From Hathewaya massiliensis (GTDB lineage Bacteria; Bacillota; Clostridia; Clostridiales; Clostridiaceae), in contig NZ_CABFVD010000001.1 of assembly GCF_902143515.1 (NCBI RefSeq), positions 496,001-560,000 on the forward strand: DNA of 64,000 nt. The letters are read 5' to 3'. Below the pieces are notes generated by a model. That model did no database searches. It worked only from the letters and a program-made list of their open reading frames with translations, and was not told the origin of the DNA. This document shows positions 36,559 through 46,017 of this stretch, piece after piece. Each line of letters starts with the position of its first letter. Position 1 is the first letter of the stretch. Both the position numbers and the translations under genes were made by a program.

Positions 36559-36592
36559 TAATATTTCTCTGAGACTATAGCCTTTTATTAAC

Positions 36593-37189
36593 TTATGAAC
36601 TTGTAGCTTTAGTGAATCTAACATTAACCATATTCCAGTTTATAATGTTATAAAAAGCATTTACAAAATCAGCTCTTTTGTTTTTGTATTTTAAATAATA
36701 AGCATGCTCCCAAAGATCCATTACTAGAAGTGGAGCTACTCCCCATTGGGTTAAATTTTGATGTTTTTCACATTGAAGAATAACTAACTTGTTAAAACAA
36801 GGATTCCAACATAATATAGCCCAACCTGATCCTTCTACAGCAATAGCTGCTGCTGAAAACTCTTTTTTAAAGTTTTCAAAGCTGCCAAAATCTTTTTCGA
36901 TTTGTTGTTTTATTTGTCCACTAGGATCATTCTTATTTGGGCACATGTTCTCCCAAAATAAAGTATGAAGAATATGACCTGAGCCATGAAATGCAAGTTC
37001 CTTCTCCCAATGTTTAATTAGAGTATAGTCACCACTAGTTCTAGCCTCTTCTAATTTTTTCTCTGCATTATTAAGTCCATCTACATAAGACTTATGATGA
37101 GCATCATGATGAATCCTTAAAGTCTCTTCGTCATAATAAGGTTCTAAGGCATTATATGCATAAGGTAAATCTGGTAAAGTATGTGCCAT
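36593..37189 (-). CDS. sodA: Superoxide dismutase, Fe/Mn type
   Basis: 198 residues from the ATG at 37189, which has AGAGGAG upstream; the open frame reaches 27 codons further but without a ribosome site. Metal ligands are visible: His in LRIHHDAHHKSYV (near 27), His in ELAFHGSGHILHTLFW (near 75), and Asp/His in VMDLWEHAYYLKY (near 160-164). It converts superoxide to oxygen and hydrogen peroxide, protecting this anaerobe from air. Sequence alone does not settle Fe versus Mn. Confidence 0.93.
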   Translation of the reverse strand: MAHTLPDLPYAYNALEPYYDEETLRIHHDAHHKSYVDGLNNAEKKLEEARTSGDYTLIKHWEKELAFHGSGHILHTLFWENMCPNKNDPSGQIKQQIEKDFGSFENFKKEFSAAAIAVEGSGWAILCWNPCFNKLVILQCEKHQNLTQWGVAPLLVMDLWEHAYYLKYKNKRADFVNAFYNIINWNMVNVRFTKATSS

Positions 37190-37248
37190 AATAAATCTCC
37201 TCTCACTAATTTTAATTACAATATTATTATGGCTTCTACCATGTGCCT

Positions 37249-38130
37249 TTATACCCTTTCCTCTTGACATTGATTTTTATTAAGGGATTTTTTGCCGTAT
37301 ATATATAAAGTAGCTGCTGCTCCTATTATAATACATCCTCCTAAAAGACTGTATATATCAGGTATCTCTTTAAAAATAACAAAGCCTAATAAAGTAGCAA
37401 ATATAATATTTACATAATTATATATAGATACTTCAGCAGCCGGTGCATATTTGTAGGCTAAGGTCATAGTTACTTGAGCAAATCCATAACAAAGTCCTAT
37501 ACATATTAAAATAAAGATCATCTTCATATCCGGTACTTTAAACTGAAAAAACATTCCTGGTAAAGTTCCAAGCATAGATATTAAAGCAAAGTGAACCACA
37601 ATAGTTGAAGAATCTTCTTTGTTTCCTAAAACACTTAAAAATGTATAAGCAATCCCTGATAAAACTGCAGATAAAAACCCTGATAGAGCTGGTATCATTT
37701 CCATGCTAAACTTAGGTTTAATTACTAATAGTGCCCCAATAAAAACTATAATTAAAGCTGGTACTTGTAGTTTGTTTAGCTTTTCCTTTAAAAAAATACA
37801 GGCAAATAAAGTAACAAAAAAAGGTGACAATTTATTTAACATTGAAGAGTCTGCTATCATAAGCTTACTAATAGCATAAAAATTAGTTATCATAGCACCA
37901 AGACCTATAACGGATCTTGCAAATAAATATTTTTGATTTTCCTTCTCCCCTAAAAAACTAACCCCATTTTTCTTGGCAAATAAAAATGCAATAATAAATG
38001 TAACTACATTAGTAAAAAACATCCTTTCAAATAAAGGTATATCATTACCCCACTTTACAAATACGTTCATTAAGGCATAGAGAAATGCCGACATAAGCAT
38101 AAAAATTATGCCTTTATTTTTGTTTTGCAT
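37249..38130 (-). CDS. EamA/DMT family membrane transporter
   Basis: 293 residues with about ten hydrophobic segments in two EamA repeats (first from GIIFMLMSAFLYALMNVFVK, second from PALSGFLSAVLSGIAYTFL near residue 145). Members export or import small metabolites; the substrate cannot be assigned. It ends 60 bases upstream of the superoxide dismutase start and may share its transcript. Confidence 0.88.
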   Translation of the reverse strand: MQNKNKGIIFMLMSAFLYALMNVFVKWGNDIPLFERMFFTNVVTFIIAFLFAKKNGVSFLGEKENQKYLFARSVIGLGAMITNFYAISKLMIADSSMLNKLSPFFVTLFACIFLKEKLNKLQVPALIIVFIGALLVIKPKFSMEMIPALSGFLSAVLSGIAYTFLSVLGNKEDSSTIVVHFALISMLGTLPGMFFQFKVPDMKMIFILICIGLCYGFAQVTMTLAYKYAPAAEVSIYNYVNIIFATLLGFVIFKEIPDIYSLLGGCIIIGAAATLYIYGKKSLNKNQCQEERV

Positions 38131-38243
38131 AAAAACTCCCCCTAAATACTATATACTTAAATCATATGCTCTAATTTTATCAGATTTTTATAATTATATA
38201 TATATAAATTATAAAGATAAAAGATTTAAAAGTAATAAAAAAA

Positions 38244-38262
38244 TCAGGTTAGCTTAACCTGA
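38244..38262. terminator. Bidirectional terminator between EamA and HipA-N-like genes
   Basis: TCAGGTTA with its complement around a 2-nt centre, with A7 on one side and T6 on the other. It ends transcription of the 38271-38672 gene on the minus strand. Confidence 0.8.
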
Positions 38263-38270
38263 CTTTTTTA

Positions 38271-38672
38271 TTACTTTTTATTTTTCTCATCTATTTCTTG
38301 TTCTTTGTTAACATTTTCCTCTTCACATTTAACCTCTTCAAAATAGAAAGAGTCCTTAGATATTACTCCTTTAGTCTCCTTTAATGTCACAAATTCATCA
38401 TTCTCATCTACATTATCATTATATTCTTTTCTACTTTTATTTGGAATTCTATCGGCAAAAACTCTAAAAAGTTCTTCTCTAAAATATTCAGCATCCAACC
38501 TTGGAAAAGAGTCCATTAATTCAAAACCTTTTTCCATAGCTTTTTTTGTACTTTCTACTTCATATTTAAAATAATATTTCCCACTTCTTCTACAAAGTTC
38601 ACCTATTTTGAAATTGACTCCATCATCACTTTTCCAAAATAAATTAATTAACTCTCTCTCGTCTAGAATCAC
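38271..38672 (-). CDS. HipA N-terminal-like stand-alone protein
   Basis: 133 residues. Residues 19-80 (FKIGELCRRSGKYYFKYEVE, then KKAMEKGFELMDSFPRLDAEYF and LFRVFADRIPNKSR) resemble the N-terminal subdomain of HipA kinases. The kinase part is missing, and residues 95-133 are a charged tail rich in Glu/Lys. No antitoxin gene is adjacent. Its function is unknown; the similarity is from memory of the HipA-N pattern. Confidence 0.55.
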   Translation of the reverse strand: MILDERELINLFWKSDDGVNFKIGELCRRSGKYYFKYEVESTKKAMEKGFELMDSFPRLDAEYFREELFRVFADRIPNKSRKEYNDNVDENDEFVTLKETKGVISKDSFYFEEVKCEEENVNKEQEIDEKNKK

Positions 38673-38770
38673 TATTTCACACCTCTTTATATTAGTAATT
38701 ACTCATAAGTTTTACTTATTAAATGTTTAAAAGCTTTATTAAATTTTATCACATATTTAAACTATTTATA

Positions 38771-38812
38771 ACCTAATATTAAAATTTATATAAAAATTTT
38801 AATATTAGGTTT
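38771..38812. terminator. Long AT-rich hairpin after deoB
   Basis: AACCTAATATTAAAATTT pairs with its complement in about 18 bp around a 6-nt loop. Low GC, but the length makes a stable terminator candidate 20 bases downstream of deoB. Confidence 0.6.
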
Positions 38813-38832
38813 ACAAAAATATGCAAATCAAA

Positions 38833-40047
38833 CTAAAAGTTCTTTAATAAGAGTGAAAAACTCTCTCCTTCTTCGGTTTTTTCACAATTAAAAATATCTG
38901 TTATAGTGGCTCCTACATCTCCCAAGGTATTCCTTTCCCCTATAAATTTCATTCCATTAAGCTTGCTATTATATAAAAGAATAGGTATCTCTTCCCTTGT
39001 ATGTTTACTATGTCCTATAACAGGATCATTTCCATGATCCGCCATAACAATAAGTAAATCCTCTTCTGTTATTTCACTTAAAATTTCTTCAAGTAACATA
39101 TCTACTTTTTCTAACTCTTTGCCATATAAATATGTATTTTGAAGATGCCCTGCTAAATCTGTGCCCTGTATATTAGCAAATATAAGCCCCTCACTTAAGT
39201 TCTTTATTTCCCCTATGATATCCTTTGATATAGTATCAGTTTCAACCCCGTGTATTCTTTTATATACCTCTCCATATATTATATCTGAAACTTTTCCAAT
39301 TAGAACTACAGGTATACCTTTCATAGTAAGTTTATCTACACAATGTCCTTTATTACTAATTCCATAGCCTAAATGCTCTACCCTATATCCTCTATTATAC
39401 ACATCACACTTAGGTGCATTTATGCCTATGTAATCTTTCTCTCTAACCTCTATAGAAGCTTTTAACTCTTCTATGGGTATATCACAAATCACAGCTACTA
39501 CTCGTGATACTTCAACCATATGTCTGACTTCCAGAGCAACTTTTTTTACTTCTTCATAGCTAGTATGAAAACTACTTCCTATAACTGTATATACCTGACC
39601 ATACTCCGCCTCTATATTATCACAAATCATAATTCCCTCATTTACTATTAAGTACATTTTATTCTCTATTATTTTTTCTTCAACTCTATATTCTAAACTC
39701 TTTAATCTACTCTTTATATGATCAATATAAAAACTTATAGGTCGTATAATTGGATTTTCCACTTTAGCTCCTGCTATTTCATAGTGTCCATAAAAAGAAT
39801 CCGCACCATAATGTTTTAACTTAGCTTTTCCGTATGTGGTATTTTTAGAACTTTTATACTCTCCAACCTCTTCTCCTAAAGCATTCATTAAGCCTAATTT
39901 TAATAAGTTAGGTATTTTTAAATTTTTTTCACTTTCTAAAATATGCTTTAATGTATTGCTTCCAATATCCTGTTTTCTCTCTTCTTCTATATCACTCATA
40001 GCTCCTATACCTAAACTATCAATTATAAGCAAAATAACTCTTTTCAT
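38833..40047 (-). CDS. deoB: Phosphopentomutase
   Basis: 404 residues of the alkaline-phosphatase superfamily. Metal/active-site segments: LLIIDSLGIGAM (residues 6-17), IGSNTLKHI near 28-36 (phosphoacceptor Thr) and VMADHGNDPVIGHSKHTREEIP near 345. It interconverts ribose-1-phosphate (or deoxyribose-1-phosphate) and the 5-phosphate in nucleoside salvage. No other deo gene is adjacent. Confidence 0.92.
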   Translation of the reverse strand: MKRVILLIIDSLGIGAMSDIEEERKQDIGSNTLKHILESEKNLKIPNLLKLGLMNALGEEVGEYKSSKNTTYGKAKLKHYGADSFYGHYEIAGAKVENPIIRPISFYIDHIKSRLKSLEYRVEEKIIENKMYLIVNEGIMICDNIEAEYGQVYTVIGSSFHTSYEEVKKVALEVRHMVEVSRVVAVICDIPIEELKASIEVREKDYIGINAPKCDVYNRGYRVEHLGYGISNKGHCVDKLTMKGIPVVLIGKVSDIIYGEVYKRIHGVETDTISKDIIGEIKNLSEGLIFANIQGTDLAGHLQNTYLYGKELEKVDMLLEEILSEITEEDLLIVMADHGNDPVIGHSKHTREEIPILLYNSKLNGMKFIGERNTLGDVGATITDIFNCEKTEEGESFSLLLKNF

Positions 40048-40210
40048 AAAATCACCTTCTTTACTTTATATATCTTATCTTTTGTATTATTAACTTTTAG
40101 GCTTTGTTAGACATTATGAAGCGACTTTTATATGAACATTTTTATTTAATGTTTGAGCAAAGCGAATTTTTAAATTTATTTTATAATATCAGATATAAGC
40201 TAAAATAGAA

Positions 40211-40243
40211 AGAGAACACTTTTATATATTTTAAGTGTTCTCT
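40211..40243 (-). terminator. Terminator after ileS
   Basis: AGAGAACACTT pairs with AAGTGTTCTCT (11 bp). Flanked by T-rich sequence on both strands. It lies 20 bases from the ileS stop. Confidence 0.75.
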
Positions 40244-40263
40244 TATTTTTAATAAATTATTAT

Positions 40264-43200
40264 TTAGTTAAGCACTTTCTCAACAGAGATTTTAAAGTCT
40301 TCTCCATTTATCTTAACTTCAGTGTACTCTCTATTTTCATTGTATAAAACTTCTACTGATAGAGTTTCTTTCTTTATAGTATCTTCATGTTTTTTTACAA
40401 CTGATTCTAAGGTTTCATTTCCATCTACATATAAGTTAATTTTATCTGAAACTTCAAACCCACTGTCTTTTCTCATGTTTTGAACTTTACTTAATATTTC
40501 TCTTACATGCCCTTCTTCTCTTAATTCATCAGTTATGGTTGTATCTAATAGAACTCCTAGTTCCCCTTCTCCTGCAAAGGCATATCCTTCTAAGCCTTGC
40601 ATTGTAACTAATAGGTTCTCTTTGTTAAGTTCTATTTCATTTCCTTCTACATTTATAGTTACACCTTCACCATTATTTATGCTTTGAGCTAATTTCATCT
40701 GATCTTGTGCAGCTATAGCTTTTCTTATTTGAGGAATTAATTTTCCATAAGTTCTTCCCATTACTGGAAGGTTAGGTTTTATTTCAAAATTAACGTATTG
40801 AGAAACATCTGCACCAAAACTTATATCTTTAATATTTAATTCATCTTTAATTATATCGCCATAATATTCAGGTATAGACTTTGTAGATAGGAGCATTTTT
40901 GAAAGTGGTTGCCTATTTTTAATATTTGCTCCATTTCTAGCTGCTCTACCTAATTTAACAACCTTATATGCCACTGACATTTCTTCTTCTAATTCTTTAT
41001 CAATTGAGGAATCACATGCTACTGGCCAAGAGCATAAATGAATACTCTCTTTTGCATTTTTATCAAGTCCTCTTACAAGGTTTTGATAAATTTCCTCTGT
41101 CATAAATGGTATAAATGGAGAAGCTATTTTGCTAAATGTAACTAATACATTGTATAGTGTTACATATGCACCTATCTTATCCCCTGTTAAATCTTCTGAC
41201 CAGAATCTCGCTCTATTTCTTCTTACATACCAGTTAGATAATTCATCTACAAATTCTTCAAGAGCTAAGGCTGCTGTTGTTATTCTATAGTTATCTAGTT
41301 CTTCTTCTACAGTCTTAATTAAAGAATTTAATTTTGAAATTATCCACTTATCCATAACATTTTCAGACTTAAAGTCTTTATATTCTAATGGATTAAATTT
41401 ATCTATATCCGCATATAGCACATAGAAAGAATATACATTCCATAAAGTACTTAAGAATTTTCTTTGAGCCTCAGCCACATCTTCTTCTGAGAATCTAGTT
41501 GGAAGCCATGGTGCACTAGCTGTATAGAAATGCCATCTTGTAGCATCTGCCCCTTGACTTTCTAAAACTTCAAAAGGATCCACTACATTTCCCTTATGCT
41601 TAGACATTTTAATACCTTTTTTATCTAAAACGTGGCCTAAAACTATACAGTTCTCAAAAGGTGCCTTTTCAAATAAAGTAGTTGAAATTGCAAGTAGTGT
41701 GTAGAACCATCCTCTTGTCTGATCCACTGCTTCTGAAATAAATTGTGCTGGGAAGTTCTTTTCAAATAATTCCTTGTTTTCAAATGGATAATGATGTTGA
41801 GCAAAAGGCATTGATCCTGAATCAAACCAACAGTCTATAACTTCCTTAGTTCTCTTCATCTCTTTTCCACATTCTGAACAATTTAAATGCACTTCATCTA
41901 TATATGGCTTATGAAGTTCTAAACCTTCTTTAACTTCTATACCCTTTTTATTTAATTCTTCTCTGCTACCGATACATTCTCTATGTCCGCATTCACATTC
42001 CCAAATTGGAAGAGGAGTACCCCAATATCTATCTCTACTAATACCCCAGTCAATATTATTTTCTAAGAATTTACCCATTCTTCCTTGTTTAATATTGTCT
42101 GGTAACCAATTTATACTCTGATTATTTTTAATTAAATTTTCTTTTACTGCTGTAGTTTTAACAAACCAGCTATCCTTTGGATAATATAAAAGTGGAGTAT
42201 CACATCTCCAGCAGTGTGGATATGAATGTGTAAACTTTTCTGATTTATATAACATATTATTTTCATTCATGTAGTCTATTATCTTAGGATCTGCTTTTTT
42301 AACAAATAACCCTTTCCAAGGTTCTACAGAATCTACAAAACATCCACTTCTATCTACTAAGTTTATTAATGGAAGTCCATGCTTCTTACATACAAAGCTA
42401 TCGTCTTCACCATAAGCTGGTGCTGTATGAACTATACCAGTACCATCAGTTAAAGTTACAAAGTCTCCATGAATTATATAAAAGGCTTTTTCCTCTGGAG
42501 TTTCGAATTTAAATAATTGCTCATACTCCATACCTAAAATTTCTTCACCCTTGAATTCTTTTAAAACAGTATATTCTTCTACTAAAACCTTAGAAGCTAA
42601 TTCTTTAGCTAGTATATATACTTCTCCGTTTTGTTCTACTTCCACATAGTCATATTTTCTATTTATAGTTAATGCTACGTTACTTGGTAATGTCCAAGGA
42701 GTTGTTGTCCAAGCTAGGAAATATTTATTTTCTTCATTTTTAACTTTAAACTTTACAAAAGCAGTAGATTCTTTTACATCTTTATATCCTTGAGCAACTT
42801 CATGGGAAGATAGTGCAGTACCACATCTTGGGCAATAAGGCATTATCTTATGTCCTTTAAATAATAGATTTTTATCCCACATCTGTTTTAATGCCCACCA
42901 TACAGATTCTATATAATTATCATCATAAGTTATGTATGGATTATCCATGTCTACCCAGTAAGCTATTTTTTCAGACATATCTTTCCAAAGACTTGTATAT
43001 TTAAATACACTATCCTTACATTCTTTAACAAACTTTTCAACACCATATTCTTCAATTTGTTCTTTTCCTGAAATACCTAGCATTTTTTCAACTTCTAGTT
43101 CAACTGGAAGTCCGTGAGTATCCCATCCTGCTTTTCTTATAACTTTATAGCCCTTCATAACCTTATATCTTGGCATTAAGTCTTTCATAACCCTTGTTAA

Positions 43201-43377
43201 AATATGCCCTATATGAGGTTTTCCATTGGCAGTTGGTGGACCATCGAAAAATGTAAAATACTCTCCATCTTCATTTAACTCAAAACTTTTTTTAATTATA
43301 TCTTTATTGTTCCAAAGTTCAGCTACTTCTTTTTCTCTTTGTACAAAGCCCTTTGAATTATCAATTTTTTTATACAT
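40264..43377 (-). CDS. ileS: Isoleucyl-tRNA synthetase
   Basis: 1037 residues from the ATG at 43377, which has GGGAG upstream; twelve further in-frame codons upstream lack a ribosome site. Class I synthetase signatures are [15 protein letters not shown] (HIGH, residues about 47-61) and [12 protein letters not shown] (KMSKS-type, about 595). The CP1 editing domain and the large size match the eukaryote-like IleS2 form, which often gives lower sensitivity to mupirocin. Zinc-binding Cys pairs CPRCGTA and CSECGKEM are present. Controlled by the T-box leader upstream. Confidence 0.96.
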   Translation of the reverse strand: MYKKIDNSKGFVQREKEVAELWNNKDIIKKSFELNEDGEYFTFFDGPPTANGKPHIGHILTRVMKDLMPRYKVMKGYKVIRKAGWDTHGLPVELEVEKMLGISGKEQIEEYGVEKFVKECKDSVFKYTSLWKDMSEKIAYWVDMDNPYITYDDNYIESVWWALKQMWDKNLLFKGHKIMPYCPRCGTALSSHEVAQGYKDVKESTAFVKFKVKNEENKYFLAWTTTPWTLPSNVALTINRKYDYVEVEQNGEVYILAKELASKVLVEEYTVLKEFKGEEILGMEYEQLFKFETPEEKAFYIIHGDFVTLTDGTGIVHTAPAYGEDDSFVCKKHGLPLINLVDRSGCFVDSVEPWKGLFVKKADPKIIDYMNENNMLYKSEKFTHSYPHCWRCDTPLLYYPKDSWFVKTTAVKENLIKNNQSINWLPDNIKQGRMGKFLENNIDWGISRDRYWGTPLPIWECECGHRECIGSREELNKKGIEVKEGLELHKPYIDEVHLNCSECGKEMKRTKEVIDCWFDSGSMPFAQHHYPFENKELFEKNFPAQFISEAVDQTRGWFYTLLAISTTLFEKAPFENCIVLGHVLDKKGIKMSKHKGNVVDPFEVLESQGADATRWHFYTASAPWLPTRFSEEDVAEAQRKFLSTLWNVYSFYVLYADIDKFNPLEYKDFKSENVMDKWIISKLNSLIKTVEEELDNYRITTAALALEEFVDELSNWYVRRNRARFWSEDLTGDKIGAYVTLYNVLVTFSKIASPFIPFMTEEIYQNLVRGLDKNAKESIHLCSWPVACDSSIDKELEEEMSVAYKVVKLGRAARNGANIKNRQPLSKMLLSTKSIPEYYGDIIKDELNIKDISFGADVSQYVNFEIKPNLPVMGRTYGKLIPQIRKAIAAQDQMKLAQSINNGEGVTINVEGNEIELNKENLLVTMQGLEGYAFAGEGELGVLLDTTITDELREEGHVREILSKVQNMRKDSGFEVSDKINLYVDGNETLESVVKKHEDTIKKETLSVEVLYNENREYTEVKINGEDFKISVEKVLN

Positions 43378-43429
43378 AGTATTTTCTCCCTTCTTTTTTT
43401 CTATTATATCCATTCCTAAAATAAAAAAA

Positions 43430-43707
43430 CTTCGCCCTTAATAGGACGAAGTAAAATTCTTCGTTATACCACCTATGGTAGTTCAATGATTTCAGGTACA
43501 TATTATACCCTATTCTTTAACGCAGAATTACGTAAAAGCTTACTTAATTTTCAGCTCTCGGCTCCTAGGTGATTTTCATTAACCTTCCACTATGGGCTCC
43601 CACCAAATCCCACTCTCTTAAAGTTTCCATGTTAACTACTCTTCCTAATCAAAGCCTTTATTTTAATCTTCTAAATTTAAATATAAAAATATTTTATCTT
43701 TAAGTAT
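43430..43707 (-). promoter_or_regulatory. Isoleucine T-box leader of ileS
   Basis: On the minus strand the leader has the T-box motif ATAGGTGGTATAACG (around 43466-43477). A following hairpin (CTTCG with CGAAG, 43430-43451) ends in seven T, the terminator. Further upstream is the stem I region with AGAGAG and a specifier ATC (43571-43573, in ATGAAAATCACC), the Ile codon. Uncharged tRNA-Ile would stabilise the antiterminator and allow ileS transcription. Confidence 0.9.
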
Positions 43708-43713
43708 AAATAT

Positions 43714-43742
43714 AATATACATAGTTTATTATCTATAGTCAA
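43714..43742 (-). promoter_or_regulatory. Sigma-A promoter of the ileS leader
   Basis: TTGACT (43737-43742) and TATATT (43714-43719) with exactly 17 bases between. Transcription would start near 43707, just before the T-box stem I. The remaining gap up to 43977 holds a weak hairpin with a T-run (43799-43850) and no gene. Confidence 0.7.
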
Positions 43743-43977
43743 TACCTTTAATTAAATTTATAGTTTAAGTGACGCTATAATCTTTGATTTAGCTAGCGGA
43801 ACTTACTCCTACGTAAAATAGCGAAGTAAAAGTTTCCTTTTTTAAAGATTTAAAAAAAATTTACTTTTCGTACTTACTTATTCAAAGGATTTTTAACCAT
43901 TTCCTTGTATACTAAATGTAATAAAGACAAATTATATTAATAAAATATAGAAACCACGATTTAAAGGAAGTGATATT

Positions 43978-44619
43978 TTGCAAATCAAATGGCTTGGCCA
44001 TTCTAGCTTTTTAATAACCTCTAAAAATGGTACTAAAATTCTTATGGACCCCTTTGATAATACCATAGGTTATAATGTGTATAAAGGGGATGCAGACATA
44101 GTAAGTATAAGCCATCATCATTTTGATCATAATTGCCTTAAATATTTAAAAGGTGATTATATGGTTATAGATAGCATAGGTGAATTTAATATTAAAAATA
44201 TCAAAATAAAAGGTTTTAGGACTTATCATGATAAGTTTTATGGGGCAAAACGTGGGGAAAATATAATATTTAGATTTGAAATAGATGGATTAGTTATATG
44301 TCACTTAGGAGATTTAGGTCATATGCTTACAGATGAAGAGATATCCTCTCTTGGTACTATAAATATATTACTAATTCCTATAGGTGGTAATTATACTATT
44401 GATAATATTGAAGCCTATGCCCTATGTGAAAAAATCAAAAGTAATATTGTAATTCCAATGCACTATAAAACTCCTAATCTAAACTTTGAATTATTAGGAC
44501 TTGAAAACTTTTTGATTAAGTTTGAAGAAAGTGATAAAATTAATACTACAACCTTTAACATAGAAAATAATTATACTTTAACCGAAACAAAAAACAAATT
44601 ACTTATTTTGGACTACTAA
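43978..44619 (+). CDS. MBL-fold metal-dependent hydrolase (UPF0173-like)
   Basis: 213 residues with a TTG start at 43978, chosen for the AAAGGAAGTG site and because the opening QIKWLGHSSFLI is typical of the family. Metal ligands are ISHHHFDHN (residues about 44-52, HxHxDH), HLGDLGH near 104, and IPMHYKT near 160. A beta-lactamase-fold hydrolase of unknown substrate. Followed by the TIM-barrel gene after 49 bases, so a two-gene operon is likely. Confidence 0.85.
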   Translation: MQIKWLGHSSFLITSKNGTKILMDPFDNTIGYNVYKGDADIVSISHHHFDHNCLKYLKGDYMVIDSIGEFNIKNIKIKGFRTYHDKFYGAKRGENIIFRFEIDGLVICHLGDLGHMLTDEEISSLGTINILLIPIGGNYTIDNIEAYALCEKIKSNIVIPMHYKTPNLNFELLGLENFLIKFEESDKINTTTFNIENNYTLTETKNKLLILDY

Positions 44620-44668
44620 TTCACATTTACTATGCTATGAAAAAATTTATATAAAGGAGTGAAGCACT

Positions 44669-45364
44669 ATGCGAAAAAATGTTCCAATTATTAAAGGCAC
44701 TTTAAGAAATCATATGATAGAAGTGCCTAATGCTATAAGAGATGCTAGTGGAATTGTTATATTTGGTAAAAGACTAAAATCATTTTTATTTACTACAGAT
44801 GTTGCCTTAATTAAAAACACCAATGCGGATGCCATAATAGCAGTATATCCTTTTACTCCTCAGCCTATAATTACAGCCTCTTTACTATTGGCTACAGATG
44901 TGCCAATTTTTTGTGGTGTAGGTGGAGGAATTACTACTGGAAAAAGAGTTGTAAACTTAGCCCTTGATGCTGAATTTAAAGGAGCATTAGGTGTTGTTGT
45001 AAATAACCCTACTCCAAATGAAGTTATAACTCAAATGAGAGAAACTATAGATATTCCAATTATAGTTACAGTAGTTTCTGAATTTGAAGACATTGAAGCT
45101 AGAATAAATGCTGGTGCCACTATATTAAATGTTTCTGGTGCAAAAAGAACAGCACATATAGTTAGAAGCATAAGAGAAAAATTCCCTGATTTCCCTATAA
45201 TAGCAACTGGCGGTCCTACAGAAGATACGATAAGAGAAACCATAGCAGCAGGTGCTAATGCTATAACTTATACTCCAGCACCTCCAGGAGAAATATTAAA
45301 TGAAATAATGTTAAGTTATAGACAAAATTATGAACATAACCATGACGGTGACGAAGAAAAATAG
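44669..45364 (+). CDS. TIM-barrel protein of unknown function
   Basis: 231 residues. Alternating beta strands and a phosphate-binding pattern (GAKRTAHIV, then IIATGGPTEDTIRETIAAGANAI, residues about 152-196) mark a flavin/phosphate-type TIM barrel like HisF, ThiG or NanE relatives. VPIFCGVGGGITTGKR near 78 is a second glycine-rich loop. Database entries in clostridia are commonly just called hydrolase. The C-terminus is acidic with two His (YEHNHDGDEEK). Its role is unknown; it is coupled to the MBL hydrolase upstream. Confidence 0.7.
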   Translation: MRKNVPIIKGTLRNHMIEVPNAIRDASGIVIFGKRLKSFLFTTDVALIKNTNADAIIAVYPFTPQPIITASLLLATDVPIFCGVGGGITTGKRVVNLALDAEFKGALGVVVNNPTPNEVITQMRETIDIPIIVTVVSEFEDIEARINAGATILNVSGAKRTAHIVRSIREKFPDFPIIATGGPTEDTIRETIAAGANAITYTPAPPGEILNEIMLSYRQNYEHNHDGDEEK

Positions 45365-45397
45365 AAACCTTTATAAACTATATATTAGTTAAACATG

Positions 45398-45485
45398 AAT
45401 AAAACCATGGATAAAAAATGATTTTATAAAATATACTCTTTTTTAAGTACATTTTATTTTTCACCTATTTATACATGGTTTTATT
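45398..45485. terminator. Bidirectional terminator between the TIM-barrel gene and nrdG
   Basis: AATAAAACCATG (45398-45409) pairs with CATGGTTTTATT (45474-45485). The 64-base interior can pair further (ATAAAAAATG with CATTTTAT). It separates the convergent TIM-barrel gene and nrdG. Confidence 0.6.
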
Positions 45486-45489
45486 TTAT

Positions 45490-46005
45490 TTAATATTTTA
45501 ATTCTATAACTTGCCCTTGTTCTAAACTATTTTTTACATCTATAATTCTTTGATTTTTAGAACCCCTATACTTTAAAGTTTCATCCTTTTCTTCTTTAAT
45601 GAACTTTCCATCTATTATAACATCTACATTACTTAAAAGTTCTCTCCAAAACTTTCTCTTATACATGTTATTTGAAATGTATTCAAAAGTGTATCCAGTA
45701 TAACACCAAATATTAAGTTCTAATTTTTTAATTTCTTTAGCTAAATAATAAAAGCTTTCTGCTTGTTCAAAAGGATCTCCACCACTAAAAGTTACTCCGC
45801 TAAGCATTGGATTTTTCTTAACTTCCTCAACTAATAGAGAGATTTTAAACTCTTCTCCCCCTTCAAAATTATGAGTATGAGGATTAAAACACCCCTTGCA
45901 ATTATGTATGCACCCTTGAGAAAAAAATACCCTCCTAATACCCGGCCCATTAACTAAGCTTTCAAATATTATGCCTGAGAGTCTTATTTGTTTTTCTTCA
46001 ATCAT
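45490..46005 (-). CDS. nrdG: Anaerobic ribonucleotide reductase activating protein
   Basis: 171-residue radical-SAM enzyme. The CxxxCxxC cluster motif is CIHNCKGC (residues 32-39), followed by GGEEF and SGGDPF (SAM-binding GGE-type loop near 75-80). It forms the glycyl radical on NrdD using S-adenosylmethionine. Separated from nrdD by only 12 bases, so co-transcribed with it. Confidence 0.95.
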   Translation of the reverse strand: MIEEKQIRLSGIIFESLVNGPGIRRVFFSQGCIHNCKGCFNPHTHNFEGGEEFKISLLVEEVKKNPMLSGVTFSGGDPFEQAESFYYLAKEIKKLELNIWCYTGYTFEYISNNMYKRKFWRELLSNVDVIIDGKFIKEEKDETLKYRGSKNQRIIDVKNSLEQGQVIELKY

Positions 46006-46017
46006 ATTTACTTACAC